Part shown: piece after piece, positions 5,796-12,316 of the stretch | Layout of the letters: every line of letters starts with the position of its first letter | Numbering within the stretch: position 1 is the stretch's first letter | Assembly (NCBI GenBank): GCA_910587895.1 | Contig: CAJUOE010000330.1 | Coordinates: 1 to 12,316 of the forward strand | Direction of reading: 5' to 3' | Length of the DNA: 12,316 bases | Source: an uncultured Lachnospiraceae bacterium | Lineage (GTDB): Bacteria; Bacillota; Clostridia; Lachnospirales; Lachnospiraceae | Notes under the pieces: model-generated | Told to the model about the DNA's origin: nothing | Database searches by the model: none | What the model saw: the letters and a program-made list of their open reading frames with translations, nothing else | Position numbers and translations under genes: made by a program

Positions 5796-8700
5796 ATGAT
5801 GTACAAGAAAAGACATTTCAGGCGTTTGCTGGCAGGAATGCTGACCGGCGTCATGCTGGCTGGCGCTGTGGGAACGCAGGTTCCGGCGATGAGCGTACAT
5901 GCTGCGGCGCAGGGGGCAGTCGGAGAGGTTGCTGTGAATCCTCAGATTCATTACCAGACATTGAAAGGATGGGGGACCTCCATGTGCTGGTGGGGCAATA
6001 TCATCGGCTCCTGGGGGAATACGGATTTCAACGGGAATGGCAGGCCGGATCGTGAGGAGATTGCCGAGCTGGCATTTTCCCCGGAATACCTGAATTTCAA
6101 CATTGTCCGCTACAATGTGGGCGGCGGCGATAAGGAGGATACGTCCATCAAGCGTGTGGAAGGGCTCGTGCCCGGATGGACCGAAGACATGACCGGAACC
6201 AAAGACGGAACCGGAGCGTTTGATGCGGAGGCATTTTACGCGAAAAAGACAGAAGATATGAGTGACGCCGGGCAGCTCTGGATGCTGGAGCAGGCAAATA
6301 AGTGGCGCAAGGATACGGCGGAAAAGAACTATACCTCAAACGACATCATCAATGAGGTGTTTTCCAATTCACCGCCCTACTATATGACGAATTCCGGCAG
6401 TTCTACCGGAGGCGTGAATGCGGCGTCTAACTTAAAGGAAGATAGGTACGACGATTTTGCACTTTATATGGCAAGAGCCGCCAGATGGATTGAGAACGAC
6501 CTGAGTACAAAATTCGGCGCGCATGTGGACTATATAGAGCCCATGAACGAGCCGGATACAAACTATTGGAGCAACGGCAGCGCCAAGCAGGAGGGCTGTA
6601 CGTTTAAGCCAGGCACAGAGCAGTCCAATATGCTGCTGGCCATGCAGAATGCGCTTGGAGCAGAGGAATTTGACGGCGCGCTGGATAACATTAAGCTTAC
6701 CGGTACCGATGAGACGGCATTGTCAAATGCCATCAGCTCGTTCAACAAGCTGACTGCGGATGCGAAAAACAGCATACCGACGATTGGCGCCCATACATAC
6801 AGCGGCAGCGACAGCGAGCGCCATACCCTGCGCAAATTGGCGGCATCCTACGACAAGGAACTGTGGATGTCTGAAATCACCAGGGGCAATTACAATACCC
6901 ACAGCCACGATTCCATGGCGGATACGAACACCAAAGACCAGAGCGAAGGCATTATGGCAGATTTGAAATATATGCAGCCTTCCGCATGGGTGGCATGGCT
7001 GGTTGCGGACAGTGAATATGAATGCCTGCACAGGGATGAGAGCTGGGGCCTGATTCACTGTGTATTCGAATCTGACGGGCCTGTGGCAGATTACCATACC
7101 AGCCTCGTAAACAGCGATGGCAGTCCCAAAGACGGTGTTCCAGAGGAAGGATACTGGGCAGTCAGCAAGCAGCTCTATACCATGATGCAGTACAGCAAAT
7201 ACTTAAAGGCCGGCTACACCATGATTGAAATTGCGGACAAAGATATGTGCGCAGCAGTTTCACCAAATGGCAAAGAGCTCGTGATCGTGGCACAGAGTTT
7301 CAATGGAAACCGTGATACGACGGTGGATCTGTCATTATTTGGCAATCTGAAAACGGCGCAGGTCTACCGGACTTCCGATGAAGAGAACTGTGAACTGGTT
7401 GAGACACAGGATGTCACAGGCGGTATTTTAGATGTTTCGCTTCCGGAGAATTCCGTGGCAACTTACGTGATTCCGGTAGAGACAGACATGGACAATTATA
7501 AGAAGATTGTGGAGAGCGACATTAAAACGCCTTCCGAGACTGGTGTGACAGTATCGGATATGGATAAATTTACTTATACGGGAACCTGGACAAATCAGAG
7601 CACTACGGATAAGGAAGCAACAGCAGTCTTTACGTTCCGCGGAAAACGCGCATCATTGTATGCGGCAAAAGGTGCGAAGGGAGCGCTTGTCAATATATCT
7701 GTGGACGGTGGGACGCCCCGACAGGTAGATCTTCAGGCGGAGACGGAGAATCCCGCTGCGATGGTATGCGATACCGGAACATTGGCAGAAGGGGAGCATA
7801 CCATCGAGGTAACCATTGACGTTTCGTCGGGCGAGGGAACTTCTCTGTCGTTAAGCCGCGCGGAAATCATCTGCGGTGAGGTTTCCCTGCAGAGCAAGCC
7901 GATGATACGTAAGGTGGTAACGTATGACGGCGCTTTGCGCGTCAATTTTGACGAGGTCATTGGCAGCAATTCCTATACGATTAAATATGGGACAGCGGAG
8001 GGAAATCTCAATCAGACAGAAAATGTAGGTGTGAACACGGCTGTTATAAAGGGGCTTACCAATGGAACGACTTACTATATACAGGTGGAAGACAGCCTGG
8101 GCGGCATCTCGAATCTGGTAACGGCAACGCCGTGTGTTCCGGAAGGAAACCTGTGTTATTTCGTGGATGCAGGCGCGTCAAATATTACTTCCCTGGCGTC
8201 TGACGAACAGTTTGGAAGTTACAACAGCGTATTGGATCAGGAATATGGGGAGGATCCCGTATCAGGAAGAAGCTGGGGATATACAGGAAGCGACAGCGCC
8301 GCATATTATACGACTTCCGACCGCTGGACCAGCGTCCGGGAATGCGCGGCAGGGATGGAGTATAAGTTTGAGCTGCCGGCTGGAATGTACAATGTCATCG
8401 TTGCCATGAAAGACCCCTGGAACAATGGCAGCCGCTATACGGACATTGTCATCAATGATCAGACAAAAGATGAGGGGCTTGTTCCGTCCACTGGAATTTT
8501 CAAAAATTATAAGACCACGCTGGCTGCGGATGGAACCTTGAGCGTAAAGGCGGTCAAAGGCGCGGGAAACAGTAACCAGAGCCCGATGATCAGTTTTATC
8601 ATGATTGCAGAATACAATGAAAATGACTCCACGCCGATGGGAGTTATCGAGCAGCCGCTGATAAATACAGTAAGCGGCGTTATCCCGCAGTTTCCAAAGA

Positions 8701-10187
8701 CGGTAAAGGCGGCAACCCTGGGCGGAGGAACGATGGATGTGCCTGTCGTTTCCTGGAAGGATGTTACGGCAAAACAGTTTGAAGGCGCAGAGTACACAAC
8801 GGTTTCCGTAAGTGGCAAGGCGGCGGTAAAAGGCAAATCCTATGGTGTCTCGCAGACGGTACAGATTGTGCCGGAAGACGTGCAGTATTTCATAGACTGC
8901 AACTGGGTGGATTCCACACAGTATGCAGCATTGGATGCGGCTGTGGCATTGAAGAATGAAACGGCGGATAAGCCATACACCGCGGGTTCCTGGGGATATT
9001 TATCTTCTGCCAGCGGATATGACGGAAATGATTCTTACAGCAGCGGATGGTACGACCCGACAGACGATAAGATTCAATATAAGATACCTGTGGACGCCGG
9101 AACCTACACGGTTGCATACGGACTCAATGACTGGTGGTATGAGAAGAATAAGAAAGTTCGTCCGATTGTTTTAAAGGCATATCTGGATGACTCTGAGACA
9201 GCAGCAGAAGACTGGGGCACGTATGAGATCAAGAGCAGCCGGCAGGTAGCAGTAAATGACCTGACATTGAAAAATGGGGCGGATGTCACGCTTTCCCTGG
9301 AACGGGGAGATGCAGATGCACCGTTACTAAGCTGGATTTCTATCCAGAAAAAGACAGGAACAGACCGCAGCGCCCTGAAAACGCAGCTGAACCTTGCCGG
9401 AGTGCTGAAACAATCAGAGTATACGCAGCAGACATTTGCGGTTGTTGAGAATGCGGTGGCTGCGGGAATGGCACAGCTTTTACGCTCCGATGCCACGCAG
9501 GAGAGCGTAAACCGCGCGGCTGAAACAATCCGCACGGCGATTGCAGGCCTGAAGAAACCGGGAGAAGTTGCACCGCCCAAAGACGAGTCTGGAGAAAAAG
9601 ATCCCCAGCCACCGAAACCGGATGCTCCGAAAAAGGGAACGACGCTCAAATCAGGCAAGAATACCTTCAAGGTAACGAAGGAGAAATCTGAGCTGGCATT
9701 TGTAAAGACAACGAGTACGGCTAAGACGTTCCAGATTCCGAAAACCGCAAAAATTGGCGGCATTACTTACCGGATAACTTCGGTGGCGGCAAATGCGTTT
9801 AAGAACAATAAGAAATTACAGAAGGTAACTATCGGGAATTATGTGGCCACTATTGGAAATGGCGCCTTCAGAGGCTGTAAGAATCTTAGCAAAGTTACCG
9901 TCGGGGATAAAGTAACTTCCATCGGAAACAATGCGTTTATGGACTGTAAGAAACTTACCAGTGTGACGCTTGGTAAGAATGTAAAGAAGATTGGCAAAGA
10001 GGCTTTCAGGAACTGCGTGAAGCTTAAGACGATTAAGGTAAAATCAACAAAGCTTACCAGCGTAGGCAAGAACGCCCTGCGAAAAGTTTATGCGAAGGCT
10101 AAAATAAAAGTACCTTCAAAGAAACTGAAAAAATACGAAAATATCTTTAAAGGAAAAGGGCAGGGGAAAAAGGTCATGATTTACTAG
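5796..10187 (+). CDS. Secreted multimodular GH30-like glycosidase with CBM-like modules and BspA-type LRR tail
   Basis: This 1463-residue protein opens with a signal peptide (basic KKRHFRR, hydrophobic core, likely cut after VHA near residue 36). The catalytic domain (about 45-470) starts GWGTSMCWWGN (58-68), has NIVRYNVGGGD (102-112), NEP with probable acid/base E252, and LWMSEI with probable nucleophile E360. This fits clan GH-A, family GH30, and most resembles beta-1,6-galactanases (subfamily 5). Domains then follow in order: the GH30 side beta-sandwich (to about 562), a beta module (about 575-694), FN3-like (700-779), CBM/malectin-like module A (787-940), Ig-like (950-1027), module B (1030-1186), a FIVAR-like helical segment (1188-1253), a proline/lysine linker, and LRR_5 repeats (1329-1430) with a basic tail. 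There is no LPXTG or membrane anchor. GGAAGGGAG six bases upstream sets the start; ATG 5799 is also possible. It has its own promoter and terminator. Catalysis on galactan is inferred; other GH30 specificities are possible. Confidence 0.85.
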   Translation: MMYKKRHFRRLLAGMLTGVMLAGAVGTQVPAMSVHAAAQGAVGEVAVNPQIHYQTLKGWGTSMCWWGNIIGSWGNTDFNGNGRPDREEIAELAFSPEYLNFNIVRYNVGGGDKEDTSIKRVEGLVPGWTEDMTGTKDGTGAFDAEAFYAKKTEDMSDAGQLWMLEQANKWRKDTAEKNYTSNDIINEVFSNSPPYYMTNSGSSTGGVNAASNLKEDRYDDFALYMARAARWIENDLSTKFGAHVDYIEPMNEPDTNYWSNGSAKQEGCTFKPGTEQSNMLLAMQNALGAEEFDGALDNIKLTGTDETALSNAISSFNKLTADAKNSIPTIGAHTYSGSDSERHTLRKLAASYDKELWMSEITRGNYNTHSHDSMADTNTKDQSEGIMADLKYMQPSAWVAWLVADSEYECLHRDESWGLIHCVFESDGPVADYHTSLVNSDGSPKDGVPEEGYWAVSKQLYTMMQYSKYLKAGYTMIEIADKDMCAAVSPNGKELVIVAQSFNGNRDTTVDLSLFGNLKTAQVYRTSDEENCELVETQDVTGGILDVSLPENSVATYVIPVETDMDNYKKIVESDIKTPSETGVTVSDMDKFTYTGTWTNQSTTDKEATAVFTFRGKRASLYAAKGAKGALVNISVDGGTPRQVDLQAETENPAAMVCDTGTLAEGEHTIEVTIDVSSGEGTSLSLSRAEIICGEVSLQSKPMIRKVVTYDGALRVNFDEVIGSNSYTIKYGTAEGNLNQTENVGVNTAVIKGLTNGTTYYIQVEDSLGGISNLVTATPCVPEGNLCYFVDAGASNITSLASDEQFGSYNSVLDQEYGEDPVSGRSWGYTGSDSAAYYTTSDRWTSVRECAAGMEYKFELPAGMYNVIVAMKDPWNNGSRYTDIVINDQTKDEGLVPSTGIFKNYKTTLAADGTLSVKAVKGAGNSNQSPMISFIMIAEYNENDSTPMGVIEQPLINTVSGVIPQFPKTVKAATLGGGTMDVPVVSWKDVTAKQFEGAEYTTVSVSGKAAVKGKSYGVSQTVQIVPEDVQYFIDCNWVDSTQYAALDAAVALKNETADKPYTAGSWGYLSSASGYDGNDSYSSGWYDPTDDKIQYKIPVDAGTYTVAYGLNDWWYEKNKKVRPIVLKAYLDDSETAAEDWGTYEIKSSRQVAVNDLTLKNGADVTLSLERGDADAPLLSWISIQKKTGTDRSALKTQLNLAGVLKQSEYTQQTFAVVENAVAAGMAQLLRSDATQESVNRAAETIRTAIAGLKKPGEVAPPKDESGEKDPQPPKPDAPKKGTTLKSGKNTFKVTKEKSELAFVKTTSTAKTFQIPKTAKIGGITYRITSVAANAFKNNKKLQKVTIGNYVATIGNGAFRGCKNLSKVTVGDKVTSIGNNAFMDCKKLTSVTLGKNVKKIGKEAFRNCVKLKTIKVKSTKLTSVGKNALRKVYAKAKIKVPSKKLKKYENIFKGKGQGKKVMIY
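8154..9353 (+). repeat. Two related CBM/malectin-like modules inside the glycosidase
   Basis: Residues 787-940 and 1030-1186 share a layout: CYFVDAG versus QYFIDCN, SGRSWGYTG versus TAGSWGYLS, YKFELPAGMYNVIVAMKD versus YKIPVDAGTYTVAYGLND followed by a tryptophan, and a final SFIMIAE versus SWISIQK strand. They look like diverged copies of one beta-sandwich, split by an Ig-like domain. Sugar binding is inferred from context and the conserved aromatics. Confidence 0.65.
9786..10085 (+). repeat. LRR_5 (BspA-type) repeats, 23-residue period
   Basis: Units beginning AANAF, GNGAF, GNNAF, GKEAF and GKNAL fall at residues 1331, 1354, 1377, 1400 and 1424, a period of 23 (last step 24). Each carries the AF-x-x-C/N-x-x-L-x-x-V/I-x-V/I pattern of BspA-type leucine-rich repeats, which in other bacteria occur on surface and adhesion proteins. 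The fourth and fifth units are degenerate and run into a lysine-rich tail. Confidence 0.8.
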
Positions 10188-10190
10188 TAA

Positions 10191-10231
10191 AAACCCCGCC
10201 GGATGGAAGGTGTTTCCATCCGGCGGGGTTT
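10191..10231. terminator. Bidirectional terminator between convergent genes
   Basis: A perfect 18-bp stem (10191-10208 with 10214-10231) around the loop GGTGT has A-rich and T-rich ends on both strands. It lies just after the glycosidase stop codon (10185-10187) and 13 bases beyond the stop codon of the minus-strand PqqD-like gene, so it should end transcription from both sides. Confidence 0.93.
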
Positions 10232-10244
10232 CATATCTGCGATA

Positions 10245-10592
10245 TTATTTCTGTTTCACATATCCGATGAATTTATTCTCATACAAAATCTGGATATATT
10301 TTACCAGTCTTGGTACCAGTGGTTCCGCATCTTCCCCAAACTGTGCAGATACAAGTTTGGAAATCTCATGGACATTGCGCACGCCGTCCATCTGCTGCCA
10401 GACAAAACTTCCGTATTTGTCCAGTGTGATATGGCTGACGCGGGGACGCTTGAATACTTTCTGTGCAATCCAGTTATAGAACCCCTTGTTCTCCATATGG
10501 ACGGTCACAATGCCTTTTTTGCTTGTATCCCAGGTGTTTGCAGGACTGCAGACCGGAATAAAATCCATGAAATTTTTTTTCGTCTTTCTCAC
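10245..10592 (-). CDS. PqqD-like (RRE-type) small protein
   Basis: PqqD-type domains are small winged-helix folds that bind precursor peptides and present them to radical-SAM enzymes in PQQ and RiPP synthesis. From GTG 10592 this protein has 115 residues. Its C-terminal half (56-110) shows the PqqD pattern: LDKYGSFVWQQMDG (equivalent to the LNxxGxxIWxLxDG motif), VHEISKLVSAQFG, then a helix RLVKYIQILYENKFI. The N-terminal half has FIPVCSPANTWD and GIVTVHMENKGFYNWIAQKVF, not part of classical PqqD. AAGGAG (10600-10605) is seven bases before this GTG; ATG 10613 would add seven residues but includes the ribosome site. It lies about 47 bases after the OPT transporter gene and is almost certainly co-transcribed with it. 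No radical-SAM enzyme or precursor peptide is seen in the window, so its role is unknown. The domain call is by motif and fairly firm. Confidence 0.78.
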   Translation of the reverse strand: MRKTKKNFMDFIPVCSPANTWDTSKKGIVTVHMENKGFYNWIAQKVFKRPRVSHITLDKYGSFVWQQMDGVRNVHEISKLVSAQFGEDAEPLVPRLVKYIQILYENKFIGYVKQK

Positions 10593-10599
10593 ACAGATG

Positions 10600-10605
10600 C
10601 TCCTT
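10600..10605 (-). promoter_or_regulatory. Ribosome binding site deciding the PqqD-like start
   Basis: The minus strand reads AAGGAG here, seven bases before GTG 10592. The upstream ATG at 10613 has no comparable site, so the GTG start is preferred. Confidence 0.7.
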
Positions 10606-10639
10606 TTAACCATTTGCGCTGCATTTTGTTATTCAGCGA

Positions 10640-12316
10640 TTATTTTGCTTTCTTTGTCTTGCGGTAGCAGAAGGACCACAGACTTAAGGTCAACAGTGCG
10701 AATGCGATGAGTCCGAGGATGTTGCCAAAGTTCATATTTGAAAGAACCGGAATCGCCCCGGGAAGGGCAGAGCCTATGATATCGCCGACATTGCTGTTAC
10801 CTACAGGGATGATGGCAAGGATGGCAAGGAAGATACCGACCAGACCTTCTCCTGCGATTAAGCCGGAGGAGAACAGGATACCGTTGGAATCTGCGTCTTT
10901 GATCTCTTTCTCGCTGGCATTCTTTTTCTTTTCTACAATCAACTTAACGATACCGCCAACCATCATCGGTGTGCTTAAGTGGATGGGCAGATACAGACCA
11001 ATGGCAAATGGAAGTACCGGAATACCGAGGATTTCCACGACAATGGCGATAAATGCGCCGATGCCGACCAGAGTCCAGGGCAGGTTGCCATCCATAACGC
11101 CTTCCACAATCATCTTCATCAATGTTGCCTGTGGAGCGGGGAGCTGTGCCTTGCCGTAGCCCCATGCAAGATGCAGCAGATAGAGAACGCCGCCGATGGC
11201 AAGGGAGGAGGCAAGTACGCCTACAAGCTCGCCAATCTGCTGTTTCTTCGGTGTTGCACCTAAGATATAGCCGGTCTTTAAGTCCTGTGAAGTATCGCCT
11301 GCAATCGCTGCAACGATACAGATCACGCCGCCAATGGCAATTGCAGCGGTCATGCCGGGTTGTCCGGTCATGCCGGTTGCTTTCAGGGCGATGGTAGCCA
11401 CCAATAAGGTAGCGATTGTCATACCGGAAACCGGATTGTTACTGCTTCCTACAAGTCCGACCATACGAGAGGAGACCGTAGCGAAGAAAAAGCCGAAGAT
11501 AACAATCAGGAATGCTCCAAATAAATTAATCGGAATTACCGGAATAATCCAGATGGCAAGCGCCAGAACGACAACGCCGATCAGGATCACCTTGATATTC
11601 AAATCCTGGTTGGTACGCTCGTCTGTAATTTCTCCCTTGCCAAAGCCCTTCATTGCTTCGCGGAACGTTTTGATAATCAGAGGCAGGGACTTAATCAGGC
11701 TCATAACGCCGCCGCAGGCAACGGCGCCAGCGCCGATGTATTTGATATAGTTTGTCCAGATGGCAAAAGAGCCGCCTTCCGCATAGAGCTGTGCGATACT
11801 GACGTCTGCCGGGAACATAACAATATCGCCGCCGAATAATACGATCAATGGCATCAGTACAAACCAGCCCAGGGTACCACCGCAGAACAGATAGGAAGAA
11901 ATCTTGGGCCCGCAGATGTAGCCGACACCGAGAAGCGCCGGAAGTACGTCCATACCAACACCGGAGCCCTTGTATACCGGAATCTCATAATGAACTTCGC
12001 TGGGGAATACTTTCAAGCCATCGGTAATAAATTTATATGCGGCTGCAATTCCCAGACCTGCAAATACGGTGGAAGCTTTGGCTCCGCCCTCTTCACCGGC
12101 CATCAGGACTTCTGCGCAGGCTTTTCCTTCCGGATACGGAAGCGTGCCGTGTTCCTGAACAATCAATGCTTTTCTTAAAGGTACCATAAACAGGATACCA
12201 AGCGTACCGCCGATAAATGCGATTACGGCAATCTCAATCAGGGATGGGGAAGATGTGCCCCACTCGGACGCCCAGAGGAATAATGCGGGCAAGGAGACGA
12301 TCAATGGAATCAAAAA
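10640..12316 (-). CDS. OPT-family oligopeptide transporter (N-terminus cut by window edge)
   Basis: OPT transporters are polytopic membrane proteins that take up oligopeptides (or, in some lineages, metal chelates), probably with protons. The frame is open to the right edge and gives 558 residues; bacterial OPT proteins have about 630-680, so roughly 80-110 N-terminal residues lie outside. Visible family signatures are LPALFLWASEWG at the cut end, LPYPEGKACAEVL, the SSNNPVSGMTIATLL segment and GDTSQDLKTGYILGATPKKQQ. I count more than ten hydrophobic segments, and it ends with a basic cytoplasmic tail (YRKTKKAK). The apparent TTG start at the edge is an artefact of truncation. The PqqD-like gene follows on the same strand. 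The substrate cannot be told from the sequence: peptide is the default, iron-siderophore or nicotianamine-type chelates the alternative. Confidence 0.93.
   Translation of the reverse strand, partial: FLIPLIVSLPALFLWASEWGTSSPSLIEIAVIAFIGGTLGILFMVPLRKALIVQEHGTLPYPEGKACAEVLMAGEEGGAKASTVFAGLGIAAAYKFITDGLKVFPSEVHYEIPVYKGSGVGMDVLPALLGVGYICGPKISSYLFCGGTLGWFVLMPLIVLFGGDIVMFPADVSIAQLYAEGGSFAIWTNYIKYIGAGAVACGGVMSLIKSLPLIIKTFREAMKGFGKGEITDERTNQDLNIKVILIGVVVLALAIWIIPVIPINLFGAFLIVIFGFFFATVSSRMVGLVGSSNNPVSGMTIATLLVATIALKATGMTGQPGMTAAIAIGGVICIVAAIAGDTSQDLKTGYILGATPKKQQIGELVGVLASSLAIGGVLYLLHLAWGYGKAQLPAPQATLMKMIVEGVMDGNLPWTLVGIGAFIAIVVEILGIPVLPFAIGLYLPIHLSTPMMVGGIVKLIVEKKKNASEKEIKDADSNGILFSSGLIAGEGLVGIFLAILAIIPVGNSNVGDIIGSALPGAIPVLSNMNFGNILGLIAFALLTLSLWSFCYRKTKKAK

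Noticed and set aside
9104..9763. 219-residue minus-strand ORF opposite the glycosidase
   Set aside because: It is antisense to clearly coding sequence with recognisable domains and has no motif or ribosome site of its own; it is a shadow of the real frame.
10203..10667. 154-residue plus-strand ORF over the PqqD-like gene
   Set aside because: The minus-strand frame carries a conserved PqqD pattern and a good ribosome site; the plus-strand ORF starts inside the terminator stem.

Overview
The window looks like chromosomal DNA from a Lachnospiraceae-type Bacillota (Clostridia), probably a gut commensal. The evidence is strong purine-rich Shine-Dalgarno sites (AAGGAG, GGAAGG), TTGACA/TATAAT-like promoters, moderate GC, and characteristic proteins: a lone feoA-feoB pair with a short DtxR-type regulator, an HD-GYP protein, a large secreted glycosidase ending in BspA-type leucine-rich repeats, and an OPT peptide transporter paired with a PqqD-like protein. 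This taxonomic reading comes from family resemblance, not from a search.

Layout. 1-1044 is the 3' part of an IS30-family transposase, cut by the window edge; the right end of the element lies somewhere around 1165-1200. A good promoter at 1292-1320 then drives an HD-GYP phosphodiesterase-type gene (1393-2484, non-ATG start) closed by a terminator at 2522-2552. A short DtxR/MntR-like metalloregulator (2563-2928, minus) is divergent from feoA (3165-3389) and feoB (3472-5664). A perfect 18-bp palindrome overlaps the feoA -10 box, and a 15/18 copy lies between feoA and feoB. This suggests that the regulator controls ferrous iron uptake at two points. A promoter at 5710-5738 precedes a 1463-residue secreted multimodular glycosidase (5796-10187). 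It has a GH30-like catalytic domain, beta-sandwich, FN3, Ig-like and two related malectin/CBM-like modules, a FIVAR-like helical segment and C-terminal LRR_5 repeats. A perfect 18-bp-stem terminator (10191-10231) separates it from a convergent minus-strand operon: an OPT oligopeptide transporter (cut at the right edge) followed by a small PqqD/RRE-like protein.

How the genes relate. The iron block (regulator, two operators, FeoA, FeoB) is one coherent unit. The glycosidase would act outside the cell on a plant-type or host glycan, most likely a beta-1,6-linked galactan if the GH30 subfamily impression is right. The OPT/PqqD pair is the least explained part: a domain that normally binds peptides for radical-SAM RiPP or cofactor maturation sits behind a peptide importer, with no maturase or precursor gene in view. 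Nothing in the window is clearly an undescribed defence or mobile system. The strongest leads are the OPT-PqqD pairing, the paired iron operators with a short hybrid-ligand regulator, and the odd architecture of the glycosidase.
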